NCBI GenBank assembly: GCA_023313575.1
Contig: JAJTTP010000010.1
Coordinates: 186,001 to 250,000, forward strand
Direction of reading: 5' to 3'
DNA: 64,000 nt
From: Eutypella sp. D-1
Lineage: Eukaryota; Ascomycota; Sordariomycetes; Xylariales; Diatrypaceae
Shown here: positions 1 to 11,974 of the stretch, piece after piece
Numbering within the stretch: the stretch's first letter is position 1
Layout of the letters: each line of letters begins with the position of its first letter
Made by a program: the position numbers and the translations under genes
The notes under the pieces: model-generated
Seen by the model: only the letters and a program-made list of their open reading frames with translations
Databases searched by the model: none
Told to the model about the DNA's origin: nothing

Positions 1-965
1 CTCACCAGTATTTGTTGCATTAACGGGCGTCCACCATGAGGTCGACTCGAGGTTAACCTTCTCCAATCGAACCATCCAGTAAGTCAGCCCCTGACCATTG
101 GTGTCAACTGTTTTGACAGGCCAAAGGTCAGTGACATGGAAGTGATCTAGCACATTGTAGTAGTGGGGTGGCATGCTTGGCCAGAGCTTATTGCCCATTC
201 CTGGAGAACTTTCAGTTTACATGTTAACACATTGGAGGAATTTCTGGCTTACCGGCAATTACGACAACGGCTTGTCCTGCCTCTTTGGCTGCGCTCATCC
301 GCTTAACTCCTGCGGTATCCTTGTCTTGACTCTTGACTCTGACGATCTCGCCGGTACTGTTGTCACGAGAACATCCTCCTCCACTGGGATATGTTAGTGG
401 GGCAATACTTAACAAGGCTGTGAATAAGGACTTACATGGCCGTGATAACGACCTGGCTAGAGAACAGATCGCCGTCTCCCACTTTGGAGTCAATTAATAA
501 ACCAACGGCCATCCCGTCTCGAGAATAAGTGCCACCTTGGTGGGACTGGAAGTAGTCCACGGCATTGCACAGTGCAGCACGGTTGTTTGACCAAACCTCT
601 GGCTTTCCAGATGGGTTTGGCTTGTTGGAATGAAGCAGGGAAATGTCGGACTTAGGCACGGTAGAAGTCTTGGGCTGAAGTTTACCTCTATCGTTTATCG
701 ACTGTGCCTCCGTCTGAAGCTCTTCACTGGTTGTGCTGGCCTTGAAGGGAGCAAGCAATGACTGGACTCTGGCCCGCGTTCGTGCGGATGGTCCACCCTC
801 CGACGGGCCAACCTTGGCTTCCGGCAGGATTTGGGCTTCATTGCTAGCTCTCTTGCGCTTGTTGGAGAGCGCCAGGTTATCGCCAGATGCGTCTGATGCC
901 AAGCATTCCGGATTCTCAGCCACCACTGGCTCTAGCGGGGGTATGGATTGCATGTTGATATCCAT
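1..965 (-). CDS. N-terminal part of an AlkB-like 2OG-Fe(II) dioxygenase family protein (tentative), cut by window edge
   Basis: Three exons are visible: 965-436, 383-253 and 200 to the window edge, with donors GTAAGT and GTAAGC and acceptors CCCAG and TCCAG; the frame is kept across both introns. The first about 110 residues are low-complexity and basic. A folded domain follows, with VWSNNRAALCNAVDYFQSHQ, then IGGGCSRD, then VVVIAGMGNK, MPPHYYNVLDHFHV, WMVRLEKV and a Trp-Trp pair. From memory this pattern (GGG..RD, PPH.YNVL..F, W..R.EK) is the N-terminal domain found in many fungal AlkB-homologue proteins ahead of the Fe(II)/2OG domain. The dioxygenase half would lie left of the window and is not seen, so the enzymatic role is inferred. 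The start at 965 is the first Met of the open frame. Confidence 0.5.
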
Positions 966-3900
966 CTTGGTCTTGGGGATTACTGCAAAGTGTGTCAGAA
1001 CGATGCCTGCTTCAAGTAATAATGAAACTGCTGGGGGTATATGCGGTATTGTAACCTAATAAAGAGAAGAACTTCTCAAACCATTTAAGGAACAATCGTG
1101 ATAGTGATGGGCGGGGTAGGGGATAGTAGGACCTGGTCAATGACAGATTGTGTAATTATGAAGGGTCCAAATAAGAAGAGGCTAAATCGAAAGTGATCAA
1201 CGGAAGTTAGTTATAACGTGGAAATCCGACCACATGAAGAGGGAGTAATTGGAATGGGTAATGATAGGTACTATGAGTTAGTAGAAGTAGTATGAGCGGG
1301 TTGTTGGTAGGTGATATTAGTTAAGTGTGTGGATTAAGGCTGGGAAAGTCGTATATCCTCTTGGATGCAGTAGAAGCCGTGAAAACGTGGCAGGGAAAGA
1401 ACATCAATAGAGGGCAGGTATGGGGTTGGTAACAGGAAGAGAATGACTTAATGATTACAAGAAATGTAACTTGGTCAGGTACGTGGAAGGAATAAATCAA
1501 ACAGAAAGTAACTACATCGACAGAAGGACCACATGTATCGACTCAAGTAGAGGGCAGGCACGCCTGCATGTGCACTTCATACATAAAACAGGAAGGGACA
1601 GGAGAACATAGATTTTCAACGAAGGCATATGAATGCCATATTGAAAACTTTTCATCTGGCACAAACATATGCAAGTTGATAGAAAAGGAATAATGAATAG
1701 ACACAACTGGCTACAGAAAGCCAAAATACCCAAGTTGGCTTAAAATGAAGTGGTATATGTCTCCGTCCACACGTCTTCTGGTTCAGGAATCTGAAGAGGC
1801 ATGAGGGTTAGTTACCTTTGTGATATTTGGCCAGCACCGGCAGGCCTGCGTGATTGTGTCGGCACTGAATCTAAGGTGATAGATCGATAGTAGTCCTGTA
1901 GTGAAGATATGAGTGTGATGATATAACTGAATAAGAGGTCGTCGTTAGTGTTACGACGAAGAGAATATGAAGGTCGTAGAGGATAGAAAGCTGTAGAGTA
2001 GAAATGGTGGTGGCAAGAAAGGTTGTAGAGGGAAGAGAGAGGTAATGGTAAAGGTTGAAGGGAGAGAAGCTTGAAGTGAATGGAAGGTTGTGAAGTGGAA
2101 GGTTGTGAAGGGGGGAGAGTGCGCGGGGGGAACGTAGTAAGGTATCTGAGATGACAAAGTTTCCTGGTCAAGAGGAAGGAAGGAAACAAGTGTAGTGGGC
2201 AGTATCTGGAAAGTGCTGACATAAAAGCAATAGAAACTTAGAGAATGGAAATATACCTAGGTTATAATATAGATCAGTTATAAAGAGGAAAGGCTGCAGT
2301 GACAGACGGTTAGAAAGAATGCGTAAGTGGAAGATGGAGAAACTGGAAGAGTGGAAAATGTAAGAGATGCTCAGAGAATAACTCCTGTATATGATCCCAA
2401 GATCTCGTAGGATTTGGAAAAACGTGACGAGCAACCACATGCGCTCCAAGATTAAACTGTTAATGATCGTACCTGTATTTGGGCCTTAAGTCGATGTTGA
2501 GCGCGATCAACGATATGGTATCCGGTCTATAAGTGGAAGCCTTTTCGTTATTGTAGTGGGTAGAAGAGATATATGAAGGGTGGTGAAGAATGAAAGTCGG
2601 AGTGTGTTGGTTTAAGATGGTTGTAGTGAGTTAATCAAGGCGAGTGAGAGAAAAAGTCGAAGCTGCAACTGGATTCCGAGCTCGAACTAACTGAATAAAA
2701 GAGATAAGAGGGTGACGTCATGTTAGAACCGATGTAGGCAGGGGCGATGAGGGAGTGCAATAACAGTGATTACCCAGGTAGGTAGGCAGGTTAAGAAAGG
2801 AAGGCGTGATGTCCGACTTGAGACCGAGCTAATTGTTAGGATATACGGTACATATCCGTAGAGGAAGGGACGACCAGAATTGCCGATCTTGTTGAGTGCC
2901 AGTTGCACTTTTGAGTCCTGCCTCCCTACAATGACTACGAAGACGTTAGAGTACCTACCTAAGGTAGCATCTGGCATTGCACAGAGTACCTAGCTGGGAT
3001 ACCTAGATACATTATATAGGTACCTACAGATGCTAGGACTTAAGAGTCTACAGGGGAACTTACTTTATATTTCTGATTTATTCTGAGTGCATAGAGAGGT
3101 AGGTAGATAGCTTTAGTAATTATCCTAGGAGACATCCAATAGTATACAATTCTTTCATGTAGGTATCTTTAGTGAATAACGACTTCCATCTACACCTTTT
3201 ACTCTGAGGGTTATTTCAAGATACTAAGGATCATCATACAAACATACTCGAGAGATTCTTACGGAGTGTACCTAGGTAGTTACCTGCATCAGGAGCAGGA
3301 AATGGGGCAGCAGTACAGGAACACTATACATTCTACTACCTACTAATATACCACGTGCTGTAAATCACAGCTTACACCGCATTTACGGCTGAATGAACCT
3401 TGGGATAGGATGTCACCTGTATTCCTTCCCCCCCCCCCCCCCAACACACACAATCTCTCTTTGGCCAGTCTGGGATACTTTCCCACAACGTTAGTGAACA
3501 AGATTGTAGTCTGTTGGAATGAGTGCAAGTTATTAATGTAGGCATGTTAAGGGCTGAAAAGAACTTGTGATCTTATGTGAGATAGTTGTGCCTCTGGAGG
3601 TGTTTATGGTACACTTGGCATTAAGAGCCATGCTTTGGATAACAGCATGAAGACGGTGCAAAATCAAAGAGCACATAAATCGAGATTTCCTGATATAAAA
3701 TAAAAAGGTACATCGACAATTGGTAAATTAACGGAATTATTCATGTGTCCGTAATTGCCAGCTGCAATTCAGAGCAGCTCGAGGCAGTCGTTACTGTAGT
3801 CATTCATAAAGGGAAGGCCCGGCCCCACACCAAGTTCTCATACCAGACAACCCCCACCAACAATATGGAAGTACAACTGAATACCACATCAAGCTACTTA

Positions 3901-4717
3901 CCTCCAAGTATGCAATGCCCTCCGTCCACCTACTTTTCAATGGACAGTAGGAAGGCGAGCAAGATGAAGGAATCTTGTGTCCCAGCGCCCAGGCGGGCTC
4001 TAACCCTTTGTCACTATAAACCAGGGACTAGCAGCATCCATCTCTACCTAGGTAGTCACGCAACAATACAGTGAAAGATTGGAAGAAGGGAATAAAGTAT
4101 ACCTAGAGTAATAAGCACCAGAAAGTCACGGTCGAGTTGATGAATGCTGTCAATAGATGTATCGCTCCTTCCTCTATTGCAGCTAGCTACATATGTACCT
4201 AGTACCTAAGTACCTAAGTACCTAGTAAATAGGGGTTCGGTCCCCACTAGTGTGTCAGCCCCTGTCAAGGGTAACACAAGACAGAAACAATTCCACTGTT
4301 CACAAAAGGTATCAACATCAGAGATAGAGTTTTGATATGAAATGATCGATACAGAGTAAAGGAATTTGGACTTCCATCATTCATCTAGAGTCGCATGTCA
4401 TGGAGTAAGTGGAGAAAGTGGAGTAAGATAGGAGGGACATTGGACATTTGCCTTATTTCTAAGGTGGTAGTAAGAGAGCAGGGAAAACTAGAGCTAAAGA
4501 GCCAATCAACCTCTCTACAGAAAGCCTTTTATTTTCCATAACTTTAGTCTCCTATTTGATGATCCTATGTCGGAGTAAATTCATTTCGCCCCAGAGCCTT
4601 CCGACGATTGCAGAGCCTCATAAGTATCCTCGAACTTATGAACAAGAATTATCGCTAATCCCAGTGAATTGAACCAATTAGCCATATCATCAACCTTACA
4701 TTCAACTACAGACCATT
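966..4717. other. Gene-free interval between the AlkB-like gene and the LPMO gene
   Basis: No coding region is supportable. From about 1,100 to 2,700 the plus strand is strongly purine-rich (minus strand CT-rich), as in a fungal leader or promoter of the minus-strand gene at 965. The rest is AT-rich, with short runs of TACCTA/TAGGTA, perfect TACCTAGGTA palindromes at 3269 and 4045, and a 15-base C run at 3428. Open frames here, such as a minus-strand Ser/Leu/Phe-rich one at 1812-2222, look like composition artefacts. Confidence 0.6.
3269..3278. repeat. TACCTAGGTA palindrome (one of seven perfect copies)
   Basis: Perfect 10-base palindrome. Identical copies start at 4045, 19819, 21924, 24159, 51515 and 61980, all outside the coding exons annotated here. 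Many partial copies (TACCTA, CTAGGTA) surround them. Chance alone predicts far fewer than one copy of a given 10-mer in 64 kb. Confidence 0.85.
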
Positions 4718-5848
4718 TCAAGCATCGCGGTTCTTATTTGGGACCGCCTCACTCCAGACAGGTCCGCCCGGAGCAGTGTAACCCCTCTGGCCACTGCTGA
4801 TCTCGTATTCGCGGACGAGGATCTGACCACATATTAGTGAAGTCGTCATTAAGAATTCACTCGGTGGTAGACTCACGCCCTCTTCGTCCTCCGGGTCATA
4901 GGCTCCCGGTAACGCAATGCCCTTGGGGAGTTCGGAGGTACCACCGCGCGTAACCAGGATCTGGACGCAGTGTGGGTAGAACTGAGCCCCTAGCGGAAGT
5001 GAAGCGATCTTATGGAACAAGGATTAGATTATTCACCGTGAGATAAATGCAAGGAACTATTTTAATGTAAAATGACAAACACTTACATGTAGGGCTAGAA
5101 TTTCATGGCGCACGATGTATTCACCCGGCGCCAGTGTCGGTGGGATCGTGATGATCCATTTTCCTCCTTGGACACCGTTGAGAAACTCCGATGGCCATTG
5201 GGGATCAGCGTCAAAATTGAAGGACAGCTGATCGATCTTCACCCAGACATCCCCCTCGTCGCCCTTGAACGTGGAGCAGTCGTCGTTGGGGCACTTTGCA
5301 AGGTAGCTTCAAGCGTGGAAGAAGGCTCGCGTTAGCATGATGGTGTCCGGAGGCCGGCTTAAGAACCTGAGGAGAATCTGGAAAGGACCAACGTCATGAC
5401 TGGGCCGGGATGGAGCGTGGTAAAAACCCAATGAAAAAGCCTGGATGACGTATAAAGTCAGCTAACCTTGGAGCATCTTCGTAGGAATCTCGACTCTCGA
5501 GGAGTTTGATCATACATCTCATCCCCGGCTTCCAACTCTATGGTCCCGGCGGCCGCGATATTCCCACCAGCGCCACATCTGTGGATCCATCAGCTAGTAT
5601 TCCTTCTAGTACTTCTTGCAGGTCACAGGATATACTTGCGTGATATCTGGTGTGGTGAAGTCCGGGACGAAGCCCTGGTCCGAGTGAGCCCTTGTGTAGC
5701 GGACCGGTGGCGGGTCAAGATGCGGATCCGTGTAAGCACTCCATGTTTTGTAAGTCACGCCATTGACTGTAATGTTTTCGGGCTGGCCGTGGCCTGCAAC
5801 TAAGGCTGCGCTGGCGAGCGCAAGGAGCGCGGGCTTTATTCCAACCAT
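4718..5848 (-). CDS. AA9 lytic polysaccharide monooxygenase, secreted
   Basis: Copper-dependent oxidative cleavage of cellulose or related glucans, outside the cell. Six exons fit exactly: 5848-5640, 5578-5516, 5440-5393, 5306-5087, 5008-4877 and 4822-4718, giving 258 residues. A signal peptide (residues 1-19, ending LVAG) leaves His20 as the mature N-terminus. His101 in TTLHPGPV is the second copper-brace ligand. RHEILALH supplies His174, and GAQFYPHC supplies Gln189 and the axial Tyr191; their spacing matches the family. No CBM1 or GPI anchor is seen, and the length is normal for a single-domain AA9. Intron 1 has a GC donor (GCAAGT, 5639-5579), and intron 3 a weak GTTGGT donor. Both are required to restore the CGAGGN and YLAKCPNDDC segments, so the gene looks intact rather than broken. 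Confidence 0.92.
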
Positions 5849-5931
5849 CGTTGAGATGCGAGGTAATAGACTTCCGTGCCGGGTCCGTGATGAAGAGCTA
5901 TGGACCTACCTTGCGTCGGTCCGTTGCAAGC

Positions 5932-5937
5932 TTTATA
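5932..5937 (-). promoter_or_regulatory. TATA box of the LPMO gene
   Basis: TATAAA on the minus strand, about 85 bases ahead of the LPMO start codon at 5848. Position and context suit a TATA element of a highly inducible secreted-enzyme gene. No clear XlnR (GGCTAA) site was noticed nearby. Confidence 0.45.
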
Positions 5938-7558
5938 CCAAACGCCGCTGGTCAACGTCTTGAAACCATTATCCCTCCTTCCCGTGAATCATTCCACTAG
6001 CACTTCAGGCAAATGACGGAACGCAGCATCCGCAGATGAGATAGGATATCCTGTGTCTGAGTGGAAGCTTGACAGGTTATGCATGATGCTCCCCCAGCGC
6101 AGAGCGCAGAGCTACGGCCTGCAGTTATGTCCCATCTGAACGGAGTCCAGACGCCAGGTACGCACTTGATGGTCCCGGTAAATCTCATCGATCGCCTATA
6201 TGGTACCAAGAGAAACCTAGAAAGCACTTGCCTTCGGCAAGCAGTGCCGACCCTGGGCCAGCTGTAGCTGACAGCGTCGCATTCGTAGGCAGCAGAGGCG
6301 GTTCAACTGGGTTGGGCACCACTAATAATATGAGACACACATTCCTCCCTCGTATGATGGTCTATCTATGCATGATGAGGGTTACATCCTCCGTATGCAT
6401 GTACAGCTCGTACTGAGATATATATACAGTTGCAGCGTGGAATCTCTCAGAGTCCTAACCTAGCCAGTGACTGATGAAAGTAAAAGTTTTTGAGCTTCGA
6501 AGGGGCATTGGATGAAATTCCTTTCAAATCAAACAGAAAAAATTTCGCTGTCTGTTATAAGAACTATGGATTGGTGACGTGCTTCGTTTAGAGGTATGTA
6601 GTTCGGGTTGAAGTCGTAGGACGACACTGTGCCCGCCAGAGGAAGGGGGCGGGGCGGCTCGGGCAAGATAGGATTGCGACGTATAGGCGTGTCTTGGCAG
6701 AAGCATTGCCTATAAACCCATCAAATCCTGATTTAAAGAACGACCTAGGTCGCGGTGCGAATAGTAAAATATTGCTCTTAGAAGTAGATGTTACGATGTC
6801 TCCTCGCGATAATAGCTGCGAAAAGGTAAATGGTCAAGGGGCAGCAGTAAGATGGCGGCCGTCGCGCTGCAGCCATCAATTCAGCTTGAGCCATTCAATT
6901 GTAAATGAGTTTCCAGGCCAAGTCGCATTATCCCCTGCAGTCTAGGTCTGACTTGGCTATGGGCTCGTGTAAACTGACCTTCCGTTTGCGATACGGCGTT
7001 TCCATTGCCGAAGTTACCAGCGAATTGCCCTTTACTTTACCCGACGGCCCCGCGCGCCTTGCGAATAAGATATCAGCGTGACTAAGTCTAGCCCGTTTAT
7101 AACCACGCTTCACATTCAACACGCCTTTTTACTTCAAGTTAACAGAGGTCTAACTATCTTGCCAGCTGATAATGAGCACCTACCCAGTCTGAAGCTATGA
7201 CCGATTGACAATATAAAGGTTGATGGGGCGGTATACAACGTCGACTGCGACCGCCGTTCGAGACAGTTCTGCTTAGAACTAATTGGCCAGTGTGGCATCG
7301 AGATTAAACCAGAAAAGAACCGACAGCTGAAGGCACACCTGCCTGATCGATATCAAAGAGCCAGATTATCCTGTCAATTCCTTCGCTACTGAGGCTTAAG
7401 CGTCCGTATCATCCACATAGGCATGAAAGGCAGATGTTCATCATGCAGCTGGCTATTTTCTGGACATGGGCCTAGAAGATGTCGCCAATGGTTGATTGGT
7501 AATGTGTGAGCAGAGATAGTCACAAGCCCAGAGGGTGGGCTATCTGAAGGCAGGTTCA

Positions 7559-7586
7559 TATATAGGGGGCTTCGCCCCCCTTATAT
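7559..7586. repeat. Short GC-rich inverted repeat (hairpin)
   Basis: TATAGGGGGC, a TTC loop, then GCCCCC and CTTATA form a near-perfect stem of 6 G:C pairs extended by A:T pairs. It stands in non-coding, AT-rich DNA. It could be a hairpin of a decayed mobile element, but no element was recognised around it. Confidence 0.5.
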
Positions 7587-9628
7587 TTATACGGGCCAAA
7601 GCGTTATGATCTATTATATCTGGGCCTTATTATATGATTCTGGGGAGGCTCCGTCGTATTCGCGGGCACCTATCACTTTGGTACTATTGACTCCTGACAC
7701 AATGCATCTTCTCCCCTTTTTCGTTCTCCAGCGTAGGTCATCATGATTACGATCGAGGACGGAGTTGAGCACCTTAGTGTGTTGGCTTCGATCTTTGGCC
7801 AACTACAATGCTCTGATAGCTGGAAATATTAGAGCTCAAGGTGCGCGAGGAGCTGGAGTTCGCTTCCCCTTTAGGCCGTCCAATATGTACCAACGATCTC
7901 GAAGATTGTTTAATAGAAGGACGTCTACTTCTCGTACAATTTCGCTTTGAGAGGTTTCTCACGCTCTCCTCCCGGGTTCCATCATCAACTCCAGCTCTGG
8001 ACGGGCAAAATCATTAAAGAGCACACCGAACCGCTCTATGAGCCAATGCACTATCCCATATGCGGCTTCCTAAACGCGACTAGAATCCTGAGCACAGCCT
8101 GCTGCATATGAGTGGGTACGTCTACGACCATTACTATCTCAAACAGCGTCAAGTCAAAGTGGATGTTGAGATGCGCGGCTACCACCGTCAACACTGCGCC
8201 GCTGTAAACATATGCGATGTAAGAGAAACATTAGTTGAGCGTCGTAATAGATCAATTGATGGCTAAACTACAAGGAGAGAGGCATACTCGAATTGAACTA
8301 GGCAACTAACAGCGCGGGGCAGTTCCGATAAATAGTGCTACCCTAACTCTAGTCCAAATCATTAGCGGAATAAAACATGGCATGGCCTATGTAAGTGCTA
8401 AATAGACCTCACCTACATATGTGCGCATCGCAGTGTGCCCGGTTGTTTTCCGCTTAGAGAAGAACGCAAGTAACTTCAAAGCTTGAGGCTGCATATACAC
8501 GACCGTAGATAATTGGCTCTGGTGTAGTCAAGTTTCCGTTCAGCATTGTCACACTGCCTACCCAGCTTGAACGAATCATCATCTCGCGATAGATTTGGGC
8601 AAGAAAAAGGACGGAATTTTTCCAGTCACACTTGCAATGTAGGAATCAATACCTCTTCTTTTGCAACCATGGTGGCATCTGCCCACACTATGCCGATTCC
8701 AACACTAGGATGATGAGAAGTCCTTCCTTGATCTCTGATCTCGAGGTGAGGGAGCAAGAACAGTAGAGAGGAATAGTTTAAAAGTGTCACAGGTATCGCA
8801 ACAGGATTGAAGCTATCCTTCAAAAGGCTGGTAAGACCTGCGCAATCGAGCCATATAATGATTGCAGGGAGAGGGGAGCCATAGTAGAGGTGCAGACTAC
8901 AAACATAAATCGATGCATTCCGCCCCCTATGAAGACAGACATGAATAGGATATCACGGGATATACTCAAGCCGGCGAAGGCGTGAAGCTATCGTGACTAG
9001 CGGCAGGGCAGCGACAGCGTCAATCCCGGCTTGCATTTCAGCGCGGAACCATTTACCACCGGATAATTTCCGCGACGGAACTATCGCGCTAAGGACCTAA
9101 AGTAGGCACCATCCAATAACGCGCCGTCCCGATTCGTCATAGACAAGTCAGTCGCCTCTCTCGCCCCTAACATGCGTAGCGAACCCCATACGCCGGGCCA
9201 CGTACGGAGTACACGTGCCGATTAGAGCGAAGCCGTTTGTGGGGTTCGACCAGCAGGGGTGGAGACAATTGAGAATCGGGGATTGGGGGAAAAGGGACTG
9301 GAGGTCGCCCATACCTATCGCGACCACCCACAAGCCCCCCCGGTCTGACCCCGAACGCTCACCTTAGTTGCGGGTACGACCATGCATAAGTAGCCGCGAC
9401 AAAGGTGGGTAAGCCAACTCCCGCCCGAGGTTCGGGAGGTTGGTGGTGTGGAGGAGAAGGAATCGAAGGAACGACGACGTCTCGCATACGAAACTTGCTT
9501 CCTCCCAGCATCAGCCTCCAAAATCTTGAACCGTCTACCAATTCCCATATCATAAACCGTGAATTTGTGATTAAGTTTTTTATTGTCCGAGTTTGTCACG
9601 GTCCGGAGTAGTATTTACCGAGAGCGAA

Positions 9629-11974
9629 ATGGTGTTTACTCCTCCATCATGGGTCCCGAAGCTCCCCTTTGGTAAGTGAGCAAGCGTTAGGCGAACCAAT
9701 GCCGTGTCCCCAACCCCAAAGAGATTCGTAAATAGTGTGGCTGATTGGCTGGCCGGTCCGGCGGCGAATGGAACGGAAACAGACCCGCCAGACTCGATCC
9801 CGATCCATGAGTTCTGGGGCGACGAGCGGTATGGGCGCCAGCCGTTCGCGCAGTCGCGGGACCCCTTCACCTGCGGTGTCACGGGCCGGGTGCGCACCAA
9901 CGCCGACATGGCGGAGCGGCTCGAGCTTCTGGCGCGGGCCCTGGCCGCGCGGCTGGGCTGGCGCCCGAATCTCGGCACCCCCTGGGATAAGGTCGTGGGG
10001 GTGTTCTCGTTTAACTCGGTGAGTTTTCATATTCTACAGTGGCACATGTCATGTCCATGGGGTCAGAGATAGGTTCATGTATGTTGAGTAAAATGCTTTC
10101 TGGCTAATTGTCTGCCGGCCGTGACGCGCGATCGGGAGGATAGATTGATTACCTGATGGCGACGTTCGCGGTGCACCGCCTCTCCGGCATCGTGACCCCC
10201 GCGAACGCCATGTACTCGGCGGCGGAGCTCGAGCACCAGCTGCGGTCGTCGGGCGCCGGTGCGCTGATCACGTGCACAGCGCTGCTGGATACGGCGCTGC
10301 AGGCAGCGCGGGGTGCGGGCATCGCCGAGGACCGCGTGTTCATCATGGACGTGGCGGAGCTGGACGATGCCGCTAATATCGGAACCAACAGTAAGGGGAT
10401 GCCGCCGCCTTCTAAATTCAGCACCCTCGATGACCTGGTCGCCGAGGGCCGTGCGCTGCCGCCGCTGGAGCGCCTGGCGTGGACGCGCGGCCAGGGCGCC
10501 AGGCAAACTGCCTACCTATGCTACTCGAGCGGGACGTCTGGGCTGCCTAAAGCCGTCATGGTCGCGCACCGGAACGTCATTGCCAACATGATGCAGATCC
10601 GTTGGCACGAGGAAACTGGGAGGCGGGAGAACGGTGGAGAGGGGCCCCGGGTCTGTGTCGGCCTTCTCCCGCTAAGCCACATCTACGGACTGGTAGTTAT
10701 TGCCAACGCGGGACTCTACCGCGGCGACGGCGTCGTCATACTCCCCCGATTCGAGCTCCGCGCCCTCCTCGCCGCCGTCCAGAAGTTTCGCATCAACTTG
10801 ATGCACATTGTGAGTACTGCGGATAGGAAAGGAACTCTGCTGACTGGTTACTGACATATTGGATGCCCAGGTCCCTCCCATCGTCATCGCACTCCTACGT
10901 AACCGCGACCTATGCGCTAAGTACGACATAAGCTCCATACGGTTCCTCTTCACGGGCGCAGCACCCCTAGGTGCCGAGACGCATGAGGATGTGCGGAGGG
11001 CGTTCCCAGGCTTGCAGATCGGACAGGTGAGTGGTTTTATGAGACACAATTTCAGCGCCGGGGCGGCTACCTGCCCTTGTAAATGGTCTAGACTACCACC
11101 ATGTCTCAGAAAGTCCTGGGTTGCTGGCCGGGAACCTACCTCCTATCCATTGGTCTTGAATTCATAGATTAACTAACTTCTGTTCACGCATCACAGGGCT
11201 ATGGCATGACGGAAACAGCAACGGTAGTAACGTGCACGGGGGAAAATGACGTGATGGTGGGGACGTCTGGGTCGCTGGTGCCATCGACCCGCGCGAAGAT
11301 CGTGGCTGAGGTCGATAAAGAGGGCGAGAGCGGCGCCGGGGGTGAGGTGGAGATCACGGAGCCCGGCCAGCGCGGCGAGTTGCTGGTGCAGTCGCCCTCG
11401 GTCACCCTAGGGTACCTGCACAACGAGCGGGCGACGGCGGAGGCGTTCGTGCACGACGCCGAGGGCGGCCGCTGGATGCGCACCGGTGACGTTGCCGAGG
11501 TCCGCGTCTCACCCGCTGGCCACCAGCACTTCGCCATCGTCGATCGCATCAAGGAGCTCATCAAGGTCAAGGTGGGTCTTTTAATTCTCGATAACACATT
11601 GCTCAAGAATTACACTCATACTGACCGCCCCCAACGAATAGGGTCACCAGGTCGCTCCCGCGGAGCTCGAGGCACATCTGCTCTCGCACCCCGCCGTGGC
11701 GGACTGCGCGGTTATCCCGGTGCCGGACGAGGGGGCAGGGGAGGTGCCCAAGGCCTTCGTGGTACGGGCAGCGGATGCCACGACGAGACCCGACAAGGAG
11801 GTGGTGGAGGAGATCATCCGCTACGTCGAGGAGCACAAGGCCCGGTACAAGTGGCTCAAAGGCGGCATCGAGTTCGTTGACATCGTGCCCAAGAGCCCCA
11901 GCGGTAAGATCCTCCGTCGCCTGCTCAAGGACAGGGAGAGGGACGCCCGCAAGGCGCGGGGCGCGAAGCTATAA
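9629..11974 (+). CDS. 4-coumarate/aryl-CoA ligase-like adenylating enzyme, peroxisomal
   Basis: ANL-family acyl/aryl-CoA synthetase: ATP-dependent adenylation of a carboxylic acid, then thioesterification to CoA. Six exons (9629-9671, 9783-10018, 10144-10809, 10871-11026, 11197-11571, 11642-11974) encode 602 residues with every phase consistent. Motifs: YSSGTSGLPK at about 220-229 (phosphate loop), GYGMTE at 368-373, WMRTGD at 460-465 and PKSPSGKILRR with the catalytic Lys near 581. The start MVFTPPSWVPKLPF followed by DPPDSIPI is typical of fungal 4CL-like ligases. The C-terminus is AKL, a type 1 peroxisomal targeting signal. Fungal relatives include phenylacetyl-CoA ligases and cinnamate/coumarate-activating enzymes; substrate cannot be decided from sequence. 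It ends 318 bases from the convergent gene at 12293. Confidence 0.93.

Larger units (their letters stand above)
5849..9628. other. Gene-free interval upstream of the LPMO and aryl-CoA ligase genes
   Basis: About 3.8 kb holding the two divergent promoters and degenerate sequence between them. No intact gene is supported. A short protein-like frame lies at about 7202-7390 (see findings), and a GC-rich hairpin at 7559-7586. The minus strand of 7614-7962 is open in overlapping pieces without recognisable content. The stretch 9120-9600 is more GC-rich and probably belongs to the promoter and leader of the ligase gene. Confidence 0.5.

Noticed and set aside
1812..2222. Minus-strand frame of 136 residues rich in Ser, Leu, Pro and Phe
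   Set aside because: Arises from the polypurine tract; no signal peptide, domain or splice logic.
4216..4240. GGGGTTCGGTCCCC hairpin resembling a T-arm
   Set aside because: Loop length is wrong and no anticodon arm precedes it; treated as a chance hairpin in repeat-rich DNA.
5606..5650. LPMO gene as a pseudogene because the first frame stops early
   Set aside because: The stop is inside a GC-AG intron; with it spliced out all active-site residues and phases are restored.
5997..6227. Minus-strand 76-residue cysteine-rich frame upstream of the LPMO gene
   Set aside because: No signal peptide or partner exon; lies in promoter territory.
4718..11974. LPMO plus aryl-CoA ligase as a biosynthetic gene cluster
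   Set aside because: They are 3.8 kb apart with no backbone synthase, transporter or regulator near; no evidence of a shared pathway.
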